Of a stretch of DNA of 64,000 nt, positions 41,710-50,695 are shown piece by piece. The stretch comes from Clostridiales bacterium (GTDB lineage: Bacteria; Bacillota; Clostridia; Lachnospirales; Lachnospiraceae). The notes beneath the pieces were generated by a model. It ran no database searches. It was not told where the DNA came from and saw nothing but the letters and a program-made list of their open reading frames with translations. The first letter of the stretch is position 1. Every line of letters starts with the position of its first letter. The DNA is taken from the NCBI GenBank assembly GCA_023663185.1, contig JAMPHY010000001.1:559926-623925 (forward strand). Reading direction: 5' to 3'. The position numbers were made by a program, and so were the translations under genes.

Positions 41710-42024
41710 TCAAAGCCCCTTTCTTGTCTTAAAACCAGCTTCCCATATTTCAGGATTGGGAAAGTATGCAGTTATTAAATATATAAAATCTGTATCACAG
41801 CTTACTACTATATGAATATATGCAGATTTTACAGAAAATCCCAATATTAAACAACTCGGCAATGGTTTATCGTCTTCATATTGTTTTATGATTTCACCTG
41901 TATTTATACCATTTACAATATCATTAATACTTATATTCCGCTCATATAAACGTATTCGGGCATGTTCTGTAATTGCTATATTTTCAGGCTTGCTCAATGC
42001 CTTTAATTGTTCTATTGTTATCAT
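41710..42024 (-). CDS. DUF4258-family toxin-like protein
   Basis: 104 residues: AITEHARIRLYERNISINDI, NGINTGEIIKQYEDDKPLPS and AYIHIVVSCDTDFIYLITAY. This is the DUF4258 pattern, a small family with a barrel/RelE-like arrangement that is typically followed by a YgiT-type zinc-finger gene, as here. It is probably the toxin of a type II-like pair; the target is unknown. Confidence 0.78.
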   Translation of the reverse strand: MITIEQLKALSKPENIAITEHARIRLYERNISINDIVNGINTGEIIKQYEDDKPLPSCLILGFSVKSAYIHIVVSCDTDFIYLITAYFPNPEIWEAGFKTRKGL

Positions 42025-42179
42025 TTTACACCAACTTTTCTATTGATATTCTAATTATATCAGATTCCGTTCAATATTCAATCTTTTATTACTTTAATGC
42101 TTTGCATACCTTCTTTATGCGACACGAAATAAAAATGAATAACTCCGCGTTGATGTCACCGTTGATGTCAAACACAAAA

Positions 42180-42224
42180 AATCAGGGTTTTTGAGACACC
42201 CTAAATATCCCGAAAACCCTGATT
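42180..42224 (-). terminator. terminator of tRNA-Leu
   Basis: A 13-bp stem, AATCAGGGTTTT pairing with AAAACCCTGATT, followed on the minus strand by TTTTTT. It begins 4 nt after the tRNA 3' end. Confidence 0.85.
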
Positions 42225-42227
42225 CAG

Positions 42228-42308
42228 TGCGGATAACAGGACTTGAACCTGCACGTCATGGACACCAGAACCTAAATCTGGCGCGTCTGCCAATTCCGCC
42301 ATATCCGC
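42228..42308 (-). tRNA. tRNA-Leu (UAG)
   Basis: Cloverleaf with acceptor GCGGATA/TATCCGC, anticodon stem CCAGA/TCTGG with loop TTTAGGT (anticodon TAG), a long variable arm as expected for Leu, and T-loop GTTCAAGTC. CCA is not encoded. Confidence 0.95.
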
Positions 42309-42352
42309 ATAACAATTTATATTCATATTTATAGCACTATAAAACTTTTATG

Positions 42353-43717
42353 TCAATTCGTCTCACCGATACGGCTGATAATTTTTCGGTTAATCCTAAT
42401 CAGGAAAATTATCGTCATGCAAAGCGACATCAGCTCTGCAATCGGGAACGCCCACCATACATAATTCAGATTTCCCGACAGCGCTAACAGGTAAGCTGCC
42501 GGCAGCAACACTACCAACTGCCTTGCAATCGACACGACCATGCTGTATACGGCGCAGCCCAAAGCCTGAAATACCGTACCGCATATAATACAGAAACCCG
42601 CAAGCAGATAACTCACGCTGATTATTCTAAGCGCGGGAACTCCGATTGCAATCATTGTCTCGGAAGCCTCAAACAGCCTAAGCAGCTTATCGGGTATCAA
42701 CTGGAATATCGCCAGACCTATAAGCATGGCTCCGACGGCATACATAATTCCAAGCTTCATTGCCTTCATAAAGCGTTCTTTTTTACCCGCCCCGTAATTG
42801 TAGGCAAGAATCGGCACCAGTCCGTTATTCATGCCAAAAATAGGCATAAACACGAAACTTTGAAGCTTATAATAAACTCCGAATACTGCGGTAGCGGTAG
42901 ATGTAAACGATATCAGTATGCGGTTCATGCCATATGTCATAAGCGAACCGATTGCCTGCATTATCATAGAAGGTATACCTATTTTATAAATCTGCTTGAT
43001 TATCTCACCGTCCGGCTTCATACCGTTTCTGCTGATTGTCACTTCTTCATTTTTAGCATAATTAAAATATATGGCAAGGATACCCGCCACGGTCTGTCCA
43101 ATTACAGTCGCGACCGCCGCGCCCCTCACGCCCATCTTAGGCATTCCTGCGAGTCCGAATATCAGCACGGGGTCCAATATGATATTGATAATTGCGCCTG
43201 CGCCCTGAGTAATCATTGTATAAAAAGTCTTTCCGGTAGCCTGCAGCAATTTTTCAAAAGTAAACTGTGCAAAAATACCGAATGAACAGCAGCATACCAC
43301 GGAAAGATACTCTGTTCCAAACTGCACTATTTCCAAATCGTCTGTCTGGCTCCTATAAAACGGCGCCGCTGCAAAAATACCAACAAGCAAAAATATAAAA
43401 TAGCTTATAATCATAAGCACAATGCCGTTTCCCGCGCTTTTATTTACTTTATCGTAGTCTTTCTCACCAAGCGAGCGCGAAAGCACGGCGTTAATGCCGA
43501 CGCAGGTACCGCCCGCTACCGCTATCATCAATGTCTGAATCGGAAAGGCAAGGGATACCGCCGTCAATGCGTTTTCATTTATTTTTGCCACAAAAATACT
43601 GTCAACAACATTATAAAGCGCCTGCACCAGCATCGACATTACCATAGGCAGCGACATGGTAATAAGCAGTTTATTGACCGGCATGACGCCCATTTTATTC
43701 TCTTTTGCCTGCTCCAT
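42353..43717 (-). CDS. MATE-family multidrug efflux transporter
   Basis: About 454 residues with 12 hydrophobic segments. It begins VNKLLITMSLPMVMSMLVQA LYNVVDSIFV, the standard MATE entry, and later has GAGAIINIILDPVLIFGLAG and NNGLVPILAYNYGAGKKERF, both strongly conserved. It probably uses a Na+ or H+ gradient to export drugs. The start is one of three nearby ATGs (43717, 43723, 43726) behind AGAGGAG. Confidence 0.93.
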   Translation of the reverse strand: MEQAKENKMGVMPVNKLLITMSLPMVMSMLVQALYNVVDSIFVAKINENALTAVSLAFPIQTLMIAVAGGTCVGINAVLSRSLGEKDYDKVNKSAGNGIVLMIISYFIFLLVGIFAAAPFYRSQTDDLEIVQFGTEYLSVVCCCSFGIFAQFTFEKLLQATGKTFYTMITQGAGAIINIILDPVLIFGLAGMPKMGVRGAAVATVIGQTVAGILAIYFNYAKNEEVTISRNGMKPDGEIIKQIYKIGIPSMIMQAIGSLMTYGMNRILISFTSTATAVFGVYYKLQSFVFMPIFGMNNGLVPILAYNYGAGKKERFMKAMKLGIMYAVGAMLIGLAIFQLIPDKLLRLFEASETMIAIGVPALRIISVSYLLAGFCIICGTVFQALGCAVYSMVVSIARQLVVLLPAAYLLALSGNLNYVWWAFPIAELMSLCMTIIFLIRINRKIISRIGETN

Positions 43718-43912
43718 AATCATCATTCTCCTCTTAAAAATCTGTATATCCGACACAGTAAGCTTCGACGCAAAAAATATCAGGCTGTACAGCCTGAAAC
43801 AATTTTACACTGTGTAAAAAAGTAATAAAATGATAAAACTATAATGATTTTACTATTGACCTTTATCTTTGTCAATCATTTGTTCGGATTTTTGTATTTT
43901 TGAAATTAATTT

Positions 43913-44986
43913 TTAATACGAAAAGTTTTTTAGGTAGTTTATTCTATTATAAGATTTTTCTTCTATATTTCTCATGTAGTTTTCCATATACTCAAAATCT
44001 ATTTTCTCATCTTTAACAGGCAATGGTATTTTTATATTTATAGCCTTATCTCTTCTGAATTTAATATCATAATTAAATCCCATACACAGAGCTTTTTGTT
44101 TAAACATAACCGAAAAGTACATTAATGAATACTTACTCCATTTATCTTTATATTCTCCAATAGGATATAATCCTTGAATATGAGAATAACCAATAAAATC
44201 ATCTTCCTGATAAAAAATAGAATTAGCATCAGTAGTATCGCTAAAAGTAATCATATTTCCTTTTTCAGTCGGTTCTTGAGAAGAATATCCACTTATCCCA
44301 TTATTTAATTTAGAATTGGTCACAACAGGATTTTCTCCACCATCTAACAAATCTTTATTAGTCATATCATATGAATTTGTTGGATTAATTTCAAAAAGCT
44401 CACCTATTGGAAATTCCGCAAAATGTGATATATCTATCTTTGTTCGGTTTCCTTTTATATTTGAAAGAGTTTTAATCCTATTACTAGCACGCTCATTGAT
44501 AATATCCATATAATTTTGCATATATTCCCAATCAGGTTTCCCTATATTGTCTTGCGGCAGCAATATAGAAAAATCAGTCAACATATGCCTATTAAGCTCA
44601 TCTTCAAAAGCCTTATAATAAGTTCTGCTCTCCCTAAATATTACTATTGAAATAAATTTCTTTACATAATAAGGCATTTCCCATTTGGGAATTAGAACAT
44701 CAACATTCTGACTTGTATAAAAACAATCATTTTGAATAAAACATGAACCTAAATATTCACCGCCTAAAGCAACTGTCATATATCCAGCCTTATATGGTTC
44801 AATTTCATTATATTTATCCACAAAACATGTAATCCCATTATTTACGGTACTTCTTCCAACAAAATTAATACTGGGATTTTTCATAGTCATTTTTGATTTA
44901 TCAAATTTATTTCCACTATCAATATCAAATAGGCATTCATCATAAAGATGAAATCTTTTCCAATTTACTGTATTTATTTTATTCAT
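43913..44986 (-). CDS. specificity subunit of a BcgI-like restriction-modification system
   Basis: About 357 residues with two similar halves. Each ends in a Tyr/Met/Asn-rich helix (DWEYMQNYMDIINERASNRI and DFEYMENYMRNIEEKSYNRI), and each has a target-recognition part (NFVGRSTVNNGITCFVDK; GENPVVTNSKLNNGISGYSS). This two-domain plan is that of type I/IIB S subunits such as BcgIB. It overlaps the end of the R-M gene by 8 nt. AT-rich composition suggests transfer. Confidence 0.85.
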   Translation of the reverse strand: MNKINTVNWKRFHLYDECLFDIDSGNKFDKSKMTMKNPSINFVGRSTVNNGITCFVDKYNEIEPYKAGYMTVALGGEYLGSCFIQNDCFYTSQNVDVLIPKWEMPYYVKKFISIVIFRESRTYYKAFEDELNRHMLTDFSILLPQDNIGKPDWEYMQNYMDIINERASNRIKTLSNIKGNRTKIDISHFAEFPIGELFEINPTNSYDMTNKDLLDGGENPVVTNSKLNNGISGYSSQEPTEKGNMITFSDTTDANSIFYQEDDFIGYSHIQGLYPIGEYKDKWSKYSLMYFSVMFKQKALCMGFNYDIKFRRDKAINIKIPLPVKDEKIDFEYMENYMRNIEEKSYNRINYLKNFSY

Positions 44987-46826
44987 CACTGCCACCGCCC
45001 TGAATATTTATAGAAATCATTTTTGTTTCTTTGTCAGTCTTTACCTCACTTGAATACATAACTTCTTTTGATAGATTTTCAGTAAAGGATTTAGTATCTA
45101 TTTCTTCTTGATACATTATAAACTCCATCATTTGCTTAATAAAATCTTCTTCAAAAATCTCAAATAGCTTTTCATCTTTTTGGTAACTCAAACAATTAGT
45201 ATTCGGTTTAATCCATTTAATGCTACCATCTCCACTACGCTTTTTTACAATATCAACCCACTTGTCCTCTATATCAGACCATCTACCTTTTACATCTTGT
45301 CTTCCTTGATTTTTAACTCTTTCGAGCCCATCTTCTTTAAGATAACAAGTAAATATTTCTTCATCATTTTGAGGTATTCCTGTTTCAAATATAAATATAG
45401 ATACAGTAGTTCCTTCATCAAAAGTTTTTTCTGGTAACTTTATGATAGTAGTAAGCCTATGATGTGCTAAAATATCTCTAACAACTTTTTTACTTACTTT
45501 TTCCAACTTTTTATCAGGCAATAAGAAAGCAACCTTTGCCCTAGAAACGCAATTATTTAACACATTTCTTAATATAATTTCTGGATGTGATTTTTTCTCA
45601 TATGGCGGATTCATAAGAACCTTAGTAATATTCTTAGATTTAATCCAATCACAAGCCTCTTGTGACGTAGAATCCATTTGCTCTAAATTAGTCTTTCCAT
45701 CTTTATGTATTAACATATTGGCACACGCTAATGAATAAACTCTTTTATCCCACTCTATACCATATAATTGATTGGTCATTATATCTTTGGCTTTTTTAGT
45801 TGCTATTCCACCTGCCTCTTTAATCATATTTGCCATTGATTTTGTTAAAAACATTCCACTACCGCAAGTAGCATCTAATACCCTATCGTCTTTATTTACT
45901 TCAATCAATCTATACATGAAAGACGCAATATGCTCTGGTGTAAATACTTGTCCACTTTCAGATTTTCCCTTATAGCGATTAAATTCATTGAAGAAGATAC
46001 CCATAACATCTTCTCCATTCCAATTATTTGAATTTATTAAATCTGAAATTGTTTCAACACAATCTATAAACTCATCTATAACCTCTTGATTGTCAGTTCT
46101 ATTCATTTGTATTTTTGAATACATTTCAAGTAAAATTTTTAACTTATCGTTCTGTTTTATGGCTTTATCTAAAGATTTTGATAAGGTGTTCAATATAGAA
46201 TTATGTAATGTAGTATAATCTCTCCCCTTATCCAACCATGCGCCATATCTCTTAGCAACTAAGGCACAAGCAGTAAAAATCATTCTGTCATAATAATCAT
46301 TTACTCCAAATTTAAAATGTAATAAATCATTAATTCTTTTGGTCGTAAAATATATTTGTTTCACATCAATTTTATCATTTAAAAATAATTCAAAATAATA
46401 CGATTTATTCTCAAGTGTTTTTGAGACTTCTGCTGTCACTTCGTTATTATTCTTAAATACACGAATATCTTTTCCATTATAAAGAAGACCTATAACTTTA
46501 GAATATTTAGAGTTAGCAATTTCTACATTTATCAATAATTCATCTACCCATTTTTGTTTTGAAATATCCTCATCTTCGGATTTTGTCTCTAAAATTATTG
46601 CAACCTTAGTTAAATCCTTCGGCAAATACCAACCATCAGGTTTATGACTGTTTTTCTTACAAAAGAAGCCTAATTGTTTAAATGTTGTAATTTGTCCGGT
46701 TCCTTGTTGAACATCTTTTTCAGGATTATTAAAACCTAATATTTGTTTTGCGCCATTATGTAATCCCACATTATCAACATATCCATCTCTAACTTCATCT
46801 TCTGTTAAAGTTTTTATATCAGCCAT
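44979..46826 (-). CDS. fused nuclease and N6-adenine methyltransferase (BcgI A-like)
   Basis: 615 residues. The N-terminal ~150 contain HKPDGWY ... VAIILETKSEDEDISKQKWV, a PD-(D/E)xK-type nuclease pattern. The middle has the SAM-binding motif VLDATCGSGMFLTKSMANM and the catalytic MNPPYEKKSHPE. With a two-domain S partner this is the BcgI (type IIB) architecture, in which one protein both cuts and methylates. The fold assignment of the nuclease part is by pattern only. GGAGG precedes the start. Confidence 0.85.
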   Translation of the reverse strand: MADIKTLTEDEVRDGYVDNVGLHNGAKQILGFNNPEKDVQQGTGQITTFKQLGFFCKKNSHKPDGWYLPKDLTKVAIILETKSEDEDISKQKWVDELLINVEIANSKYSKVIGLLYNGKDIRVFKNNNEVTAEVSKTLENKSYYFELFLNDKIDVKQIYFTTKRINDLLHFKFGVNDYYDRMIFTACALVAKRYGAWLDKGRDYTTLHNSILNTLSKSLDKAIKQNDKLKILLEMYSKIQMNRTDNQEVIDEFIDCVETISDLINSNNWNGEDVMGIFFNEFNRYKGKSESGQVFTPEHIASFMYRLIEVNKDDRVLDATCGSGMFLTKSMANMIKEAGGIATKKAKDIMTNQLYGIEWDKRVYSLACANMLIHKDGKTNLEQMDSTSQEACDWIKSKNITKVLMNPPYEKKSHPEIILRNVLNNCVSRAKVAFLLPDKKLEKVSKKVVRDILAHHRLTTIIKLPEKTFDEGTTVSIFIFETGIPQNDEEIFTCYLKEDGLERVKNQGRQDVKGRWSDIEDKWVDIVKKRSGDGSIKWIKPNTNCLSYQKDEKLFEIFEEDFIKQMMEFIMYQEEIDTKSFTENLSKEVMYSSEVKTDKETKMISINIQGGGSDE

Positions 46827-47359
46827 TATTATATAACCTCCGAAGATTAGAAAACTACTTAGATATAGACCTTAATATCTTTAGAAATTTTCCGTATTTT
46901 GATTTATATTTTATCAACATTAATTAATTTCCAAAACCAATATCCCGTATAGCATAATCTACTTTAAGTCCTGTTCAATTTAACACATATTTTCCTTCCC
47001 TGAAACGGAACAATATAGCTATATTCTTTAAGTTCATTTATGTATTAATTTTACTATAGCGAATAAAGTAATTCAATCTTTATATTGTCTTATTTTAAGA
47101 TTTTTTAGTGTTATATTATATGTTATGATGATGTACGAATAACTGATGTCTAAGGAGATGGAAACGAAAGCTTGAAGGAAATATGTTAAAAATCTGAATA
47201 ATTAAGGGGTAATAACAAGATTTAATATTAAACTTTTTACCCTCTGAGTTGAAAATATAATCTGATTCTTGAGTTCAATAGTCTTACATAAAGTATTTTC
47301 ATGTACCAATAGTCAACTTGAAAATAATTCATATTTTTTTAAAATAATCTAAAATATAC
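46827..47359. other. AT-rich gene-free region
   Basis: 533 nt between divergent genes. No gene is supported. It has an inverted repeat TATTTTCA/TGAAAATA (47294-47301 and 47319-47326) and a further TTGAAAATA at 47249, which could be operators of the downstream repressor. Confidence 0.4.
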
Positions 47360-47388
47360 TTGAATTGTATTCCCTTAAATGATATAGT
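47360..47388 (+). promoter_or_regulatory. promoter of the S24 repressor gene
   Basis: TTGAAT (47360-47365), 17 nt, TATAGT (47383-47388). It overlaps the first codons of the longest open frame and so favours the internal GTG start at 47414. Confidence 0.6.
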
Positions 47389-47413
47389 ATCCATAGAAAG
47401 GAGATATATTCTC

Positions 47414-48046
47414 GTGACAATTCTTTCAAAAAATATTAGATATTTACGAAAAAAAAATGAATGGTCGCAAAATCATATAGCCGAAAAATTAGGCTACAAA
47501 TCTTACACCACAATCCAAAAGTGGGAAACGGGTACATCTGAACCTCCTTTAAATAAAACAAGAAAACTCGCAGAACTGTTTAAGGTTGATATAGATGACC
47601 TAACTAACAAAGACTTAGAGTTTTCAAATGATATGAGAGGTTCTCAGCCTAAATGCGTTACCATTAATGTTCTCAGACGCGTATCTGCTGGTATCTCTAT
47701 TGAGTCAACAGAAAATGTTATTGACACCGAAGAAATTGCGGTTGAAGATGCCAGAACTGGAAAATTCTTTGGTTTACGGATTCAAGGAGACAGCATGGAG
47801 CCAAACATACATAACGGCGATACGGTAATAGTCCGGCAGCAAGACGATGCAGAGAATGATGAAATTGTTATTGCTCTGGTGAATGGCAACGACGGAGTAT
47901 GCAAGCGTCTGAAAAAATATGACAGCAGCATCGCTCTGGTATCGAGCAATGCAAATTATGAACCTATGTATTTTAGTCAAAAAGAAATGGGCGACAAACC
48001 AATTCAGATAATAGGAAAGGTTGTAGAACTTAGAAGAAAGTTATAG
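47414..48046 (+). CDS. XRE-family repressor with S24 (LexA/CI-like) autocleavage domain
   Basis: About 210 residues. HTH: ILSKNIRYLRKKNEWSQNHI AEKLGYKSYTTIQKWETG. Then the S24 peptidase domain with a cleavage-type Ala-Gly (VSAGISIE), the nucleophile Ser in QGDSMEPNIHNGD and the base Lys in GVCKRLKKY. Such repressors are inactivated through RecA after DNA damage. GTG start follows AAAGGAG. It sits at the head of the PanAT-like pair and next to the R-M genes, and so may control mobility or defence genes. Confidence 0.88.
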   Translation: MTILSKNIRYLRKKNEWSQNHIAEKLGYKSYTTIQKWETGTSEPPLNKTRKLAELFKVDIDDLTNKDLEFSNDMRGSQPKCVTINVLRRVSAGISIESTENVIDTEEIAVEDARTGKFFGLRIQGDSMEPNIHNGDTVIVRQQDDAENDEIVIALVNGNDGVCKRLKKYDSSIALVSSNANYEPMYFSQKEMGDKPIQIIGKVVELRRKL

Positions 48047-48162
48047 AAGATTTTGTAATAAAATTTTATATATGTTATAATTAAATTAGCAATAGAGTTA
48101 CCAAACTAATTTATTTAAATATTCTAATTATATATGTATGAATTGATTAAGGGGGTGTGTTT

Positions 48163-48603
48163 ATGCAATCTTATAGAGCTATGGATATTGCCAATTTTAT
48201 AATTGATACTTGTACGAGAATGAACAAACCTGTAAGCAATTTAAGGCTGCAGAAATTACTTTATTTTGCCTGGGTTGATTATTACAGAGAAACAAATATG
48301 TATTTATTCGAGGATAATATGCAAGCATGGCAGTTAGGTCCGGTTGTTCCAGAGGTATATTATGAATATTGTGCGTATGGAGGCAAGCCTATAAATCTTC
48401 TCTTTGAATTTTGCACTTCGATTAATGATATAAAAGACATATTGATAAAAATCATTGAAAGATATATCCTTGTACCCGTAAGCGAATTAGTGAACAGAAC
48501 GCATCAACCTGATACTGCATGGTTTGCCATATATAATAATGGGCTTGGAAATCGGAATGTTATACCATTCTGGCTAATTAGAAAATGCGAATTTGGAGAA
48601 TAA
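48163..48603 (+). CDS. Panacea-domain (SocA/DUF4065) antitoxin-like protein
   Basis: About 146 residues: ANFIIDTCTRMNKPVSNLRL QKLLYFAWVDYY, then DNMQAWQLGPVVPEVYYEYC. These are the hallmark blocks of the Panacea domain (also called SocA-like or DUF4065), a versatile antitoxin domain that neutralises unrelated toxins encoded beside it. GGGGG before the ATG at 48163 sets the start. The next gene begins 1 nt after its stop. Confidence 0.87.
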   Translation: MQSYRAMDIANFIIDTCTRMNKPVSNLRLQKLLYFAWVDYYRETNMYLFEDNMQAWQLGPVVPEVYYEYCAYGGKPINLLFEFCTSINDIKDILIKIIERYILVPVSELVNRTHQPDTAWFAIYNNGLGNRNVIPFWLIRKCEFGE

Positions 48604-48604
48604 T

Positions 48605-49453
48605 ATGCTACCTGAAGAAAACAGACACAGACAAGAACTGCTTAATCAGATTATACTGGAATTGTCAGAATCGGTGCTAGATGAAGATAAAAATGAACAA
48701 TATTTAAACCGTATAGGTGTACTTTATACAGATAATTTTAAGCACCAATATTCCGATTTTTTCCCAACTATTCTAAAAATTCTTGAAGAAGATAACAACT
48801 ACAACATTGATTATCTTTCAAATAATCTTGATATACTAGGCAATTGTTTAGACAAACAAATTATGAGCGGAAATGCGGAATATCAAAATAGATATATCCA
48901 ATTTACCAAACTATTTGACCATTTAGATTTACAAATACGCCAAACAAACTATTATAAAAGTATGTTGGCCAAAAGCAACGACGCTAGTCAAGATTTGCAA
49001 GAAGCAATTGACAACTTAAATGATGCTAAAAATAAAATTGCTGATGCAACTACGCGTGCAGACACTATGCAGACACAACTAATATCCATTTTAAGTATTT
49101 TTGCCGCTATTATCATTACTTTTTCTGGAAGTTTTACATTTCTCGGAAGTTCAGTAAATACTATTAGTGGTGCAAAGTATCCGGAAAGCGTTATTGCCGC
49201 CGCTATTATTTGTGGTTTATTCTTGTTTAATACAGTATTCCTTATGATGTATTTTGTATCCAAATTAACTGGACGCAATATATATACAGAATGCATTACA
49301 CATGATTGTTCCAAATGTGAAAAAGATTGTAATAACCTTGTAAAAATCAGGAAAAGAATACCTTATGCGTTCTGGATTAATGTAGCTGCAATTATCGGAA
49401 TAGCAGTTGACTTAATAATTTGGTACTTAGATATAAAAGATATTTTTATATAA
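48605..49453 (+). CDS. membrane protein with coiled coil, candidate PanT-type toxin
   Basis: About 282 residues. A soluble helical part (~1-120) leads to a coiled coil (ASQDLQEAIDNLNDAKNKIA DATTRADTMQ). Three membrane helices follow: LISILSIFAAIIITFSGSFT, SVIAAAIICGLFLFNTVFLM and INVAAIIGIAVDLIIWYL, with four Cys between helices 2 and 3 (ECITHDCSKCEKDC). TTGGAG precedes the start and it directly follows the Panacea gene. Membrane-acting toxins are known partners of Panacea antitoxins; this type is not one I recognise. Confidence 0.65.
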   Translation: MLPEENRHRQELLNQIILELSESVLDEDKNEQYLNRIGVLYTDNFKHQYSDFFPTILKILEEDNNYNIDYLSNNLDILGNCLDKQIMSGNAEYQNRYIQFTKLFDHLDLQIRQTNYYKSMLAKSNDASQDLQEAIDNLNDAKNKIADATTRADTMQTQLISILSIFAAIIITFSGSFTFLGSSVNTISGAKYPESVIAAAIICGLFLFNTVFLMMYFVSKLTGRNIYTECITHDCSKCEKDCNNLVKIRKRIPYAFWINVAAIIGIAVDLIIWYLDIKDIFI

Positions 49454-49535
49454 CAACTGTCCCAGTGCTACTAAACGACATAAATAACAATGCTACACAT
49501 TAACCAAACCAGAGAAAGAAACTATCAGGAGAGCC

Positions 49536-50010
49536 GACTTCACGCTCAAGGAATGTGTGCTTATAATGCTGCTGTTCTATTTTGGTCTACGACGCTGGTG
49601 CAAAGAGCGACGCTGGCAATCGTATTATACCCATTCCTGCTGCCTCTGTCGCCTTTTTAAGAGAGTTTTTAGAGACGGTTGACACTTTATACCTTTTCCC
49701 CGGAAAATCGTTTAATACGCTTTCTAAGACGCAGTATGTGAAGATGTGGAAGCATATTGTTAAGAAAATGAATGATGCCGTTACCAGCGACAACGAAAAG
49801 CTGATAGGCACAGAACCCATCACCGGACTGACTGCGCATATCTTCCGGCATAATTACTGCACTATGTTATATTATTCCGGCATCAGCCAGAAGAAAGCCG
49901 TAGAGCTGATGGGGCATTCCGACCTGAAAATGATAATGGAAGTATACGCGCATCTCGATGAAAAGAAAGAGGCTATTCAGGAAAAATTAGACAATGCTAT
50001 CGCGCTATAG
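49536..50010 (+). pseudogene. decayed tyrosine recombinase (phage/ICE integrase)
   Basis: One frame near 49536-49592 encodes DFTLKECVLIMLLFYFGLRR, the integrase box I with the first catalytic Arg. A different frame from 49582 encodes AGNRIIPIPAAS and then the C-terminal box AHIFRHNYCTMLYYSGI, MGHSDLKMIMEVYAHL with the HxxR, His and Tyr. An internal deletion and frame change join them, and no N-terminal DNA-binding part remains. It lies next to the 3' end of tRNA-Lys. Confidence 0.8.
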
Positions 50011-50111
50011 TCTGCTATAATTTTGCTATAATTTTTCTAAAAATATCCCTTCTGCTATAAAAAAGCTATAAACATTTTAACGCATTTTGACTCATTTTAG
50101 CACAAAACAAA

Positions 50112-50148
50112 AACCCGAAAATCTTTATTAAATAAAGACTTTCGAGTT
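50112..50148 (-). terminator. terminator of the minus-strand tRNA cluster
   Basis: AACTCGAAAGTCTTTATTTA and its complementary arm, then TTTTTG on the minus strand. It starts 11 nt after tRNA-Lys. Confidence 0.75.
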
Positions 50149-50159
50149 ATTTTCTCACA

Positions 50160-50232
50160 TGAGCCACTGGGGACTCGAACCCCAGACAACTTGATTAAAA
50201 GTCAAGTGCTCTACCACCTGAGCTAGTGGCCC
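50160..50232 (-). tRNA. tRNA-Lys (UUU)
   Basis: Acceptor GGGCCAC/GTGGCTC with one G.U pair, anticodon stem CTTGA/TCAAG with loop CTTTTAA (anticodon TTT), T-arm GGGGTTCGAGTCCCC. CCA is not encoded. Confidence 0.95.
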
Positions 50233-50236
50233 TTAG

Positions 50237-50308
50237 CTGGGCTAGCTGGATTTGAACCAGCGAATGCAGGAGTCAAAGTCCTGTGCCTTACCACTTGGCG
50301 ATAGCCCA
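50237..50308 (-). tRNA. tRNA-Gln (UUG)
   Basis: Acceptor TGGGCTA/TAGCCCA, anticodon stem CAGGA/TCCTG with loop CTTTGAC (anticodon TTG), T-arm GCTGGTTCAAATCCAGC. Four nt upstream of tRNA-Lys in the same transcript. Confidence 0.95.
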
Positions 50309-50390
50309 TTATTCATGACAATAGAAACTGAGTAAGTGAATTTCTACTGTTTGGATAACACCAAGCTGTGCACCCAATACACATGTACAG

Positions 50391-50465
50391 GGTGGATAGA
50401 GGGACTTGAACCCTCGGCCTCCAGAGCCACAATCTGGCGCGCTAGCCAACTGCGCCATACCCACC
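50391..50465 (-). tRNA. tRNA-His (GUG)
   Basis: Acceptor GTGGGTA/TATCCAC with the extra 5' G paired to C73 as required for His identity, anticodon loop TTGTGGC (anticodon GTG), T-arm GAGGGTTCAAGTCCCTC. Confidence 0.95.
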
Positions 50466-50505
50466 ATGACCGACCGGAATAAGCAGACTGCCTATTCCGG
50501 TCAAA

Positions 50506-50579
<74 letters not shown>

Positions 50580-50636
50580 GTATTACTATTGACAGCAGAT
50601 TGCAGAAAATCTCTGTATCCGCTCAACACAAGTTAT

Positions 50637-50665
50637 ACTCTAACATATCATATTATTCTTGTCAA
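50637..50665 (-). promoter_or_regulatory. promoter of the Arg-His-Gln-Lys tRNA cluster
   Basis: On the minus strand TTGACA (50660-50665), 17 nt, TAGAGT (50637-50642). Confidence 0.6.
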
Positions 50666-50695
50666 TCGTAAATTTAACTTTCCCCAAAAGCAAAA

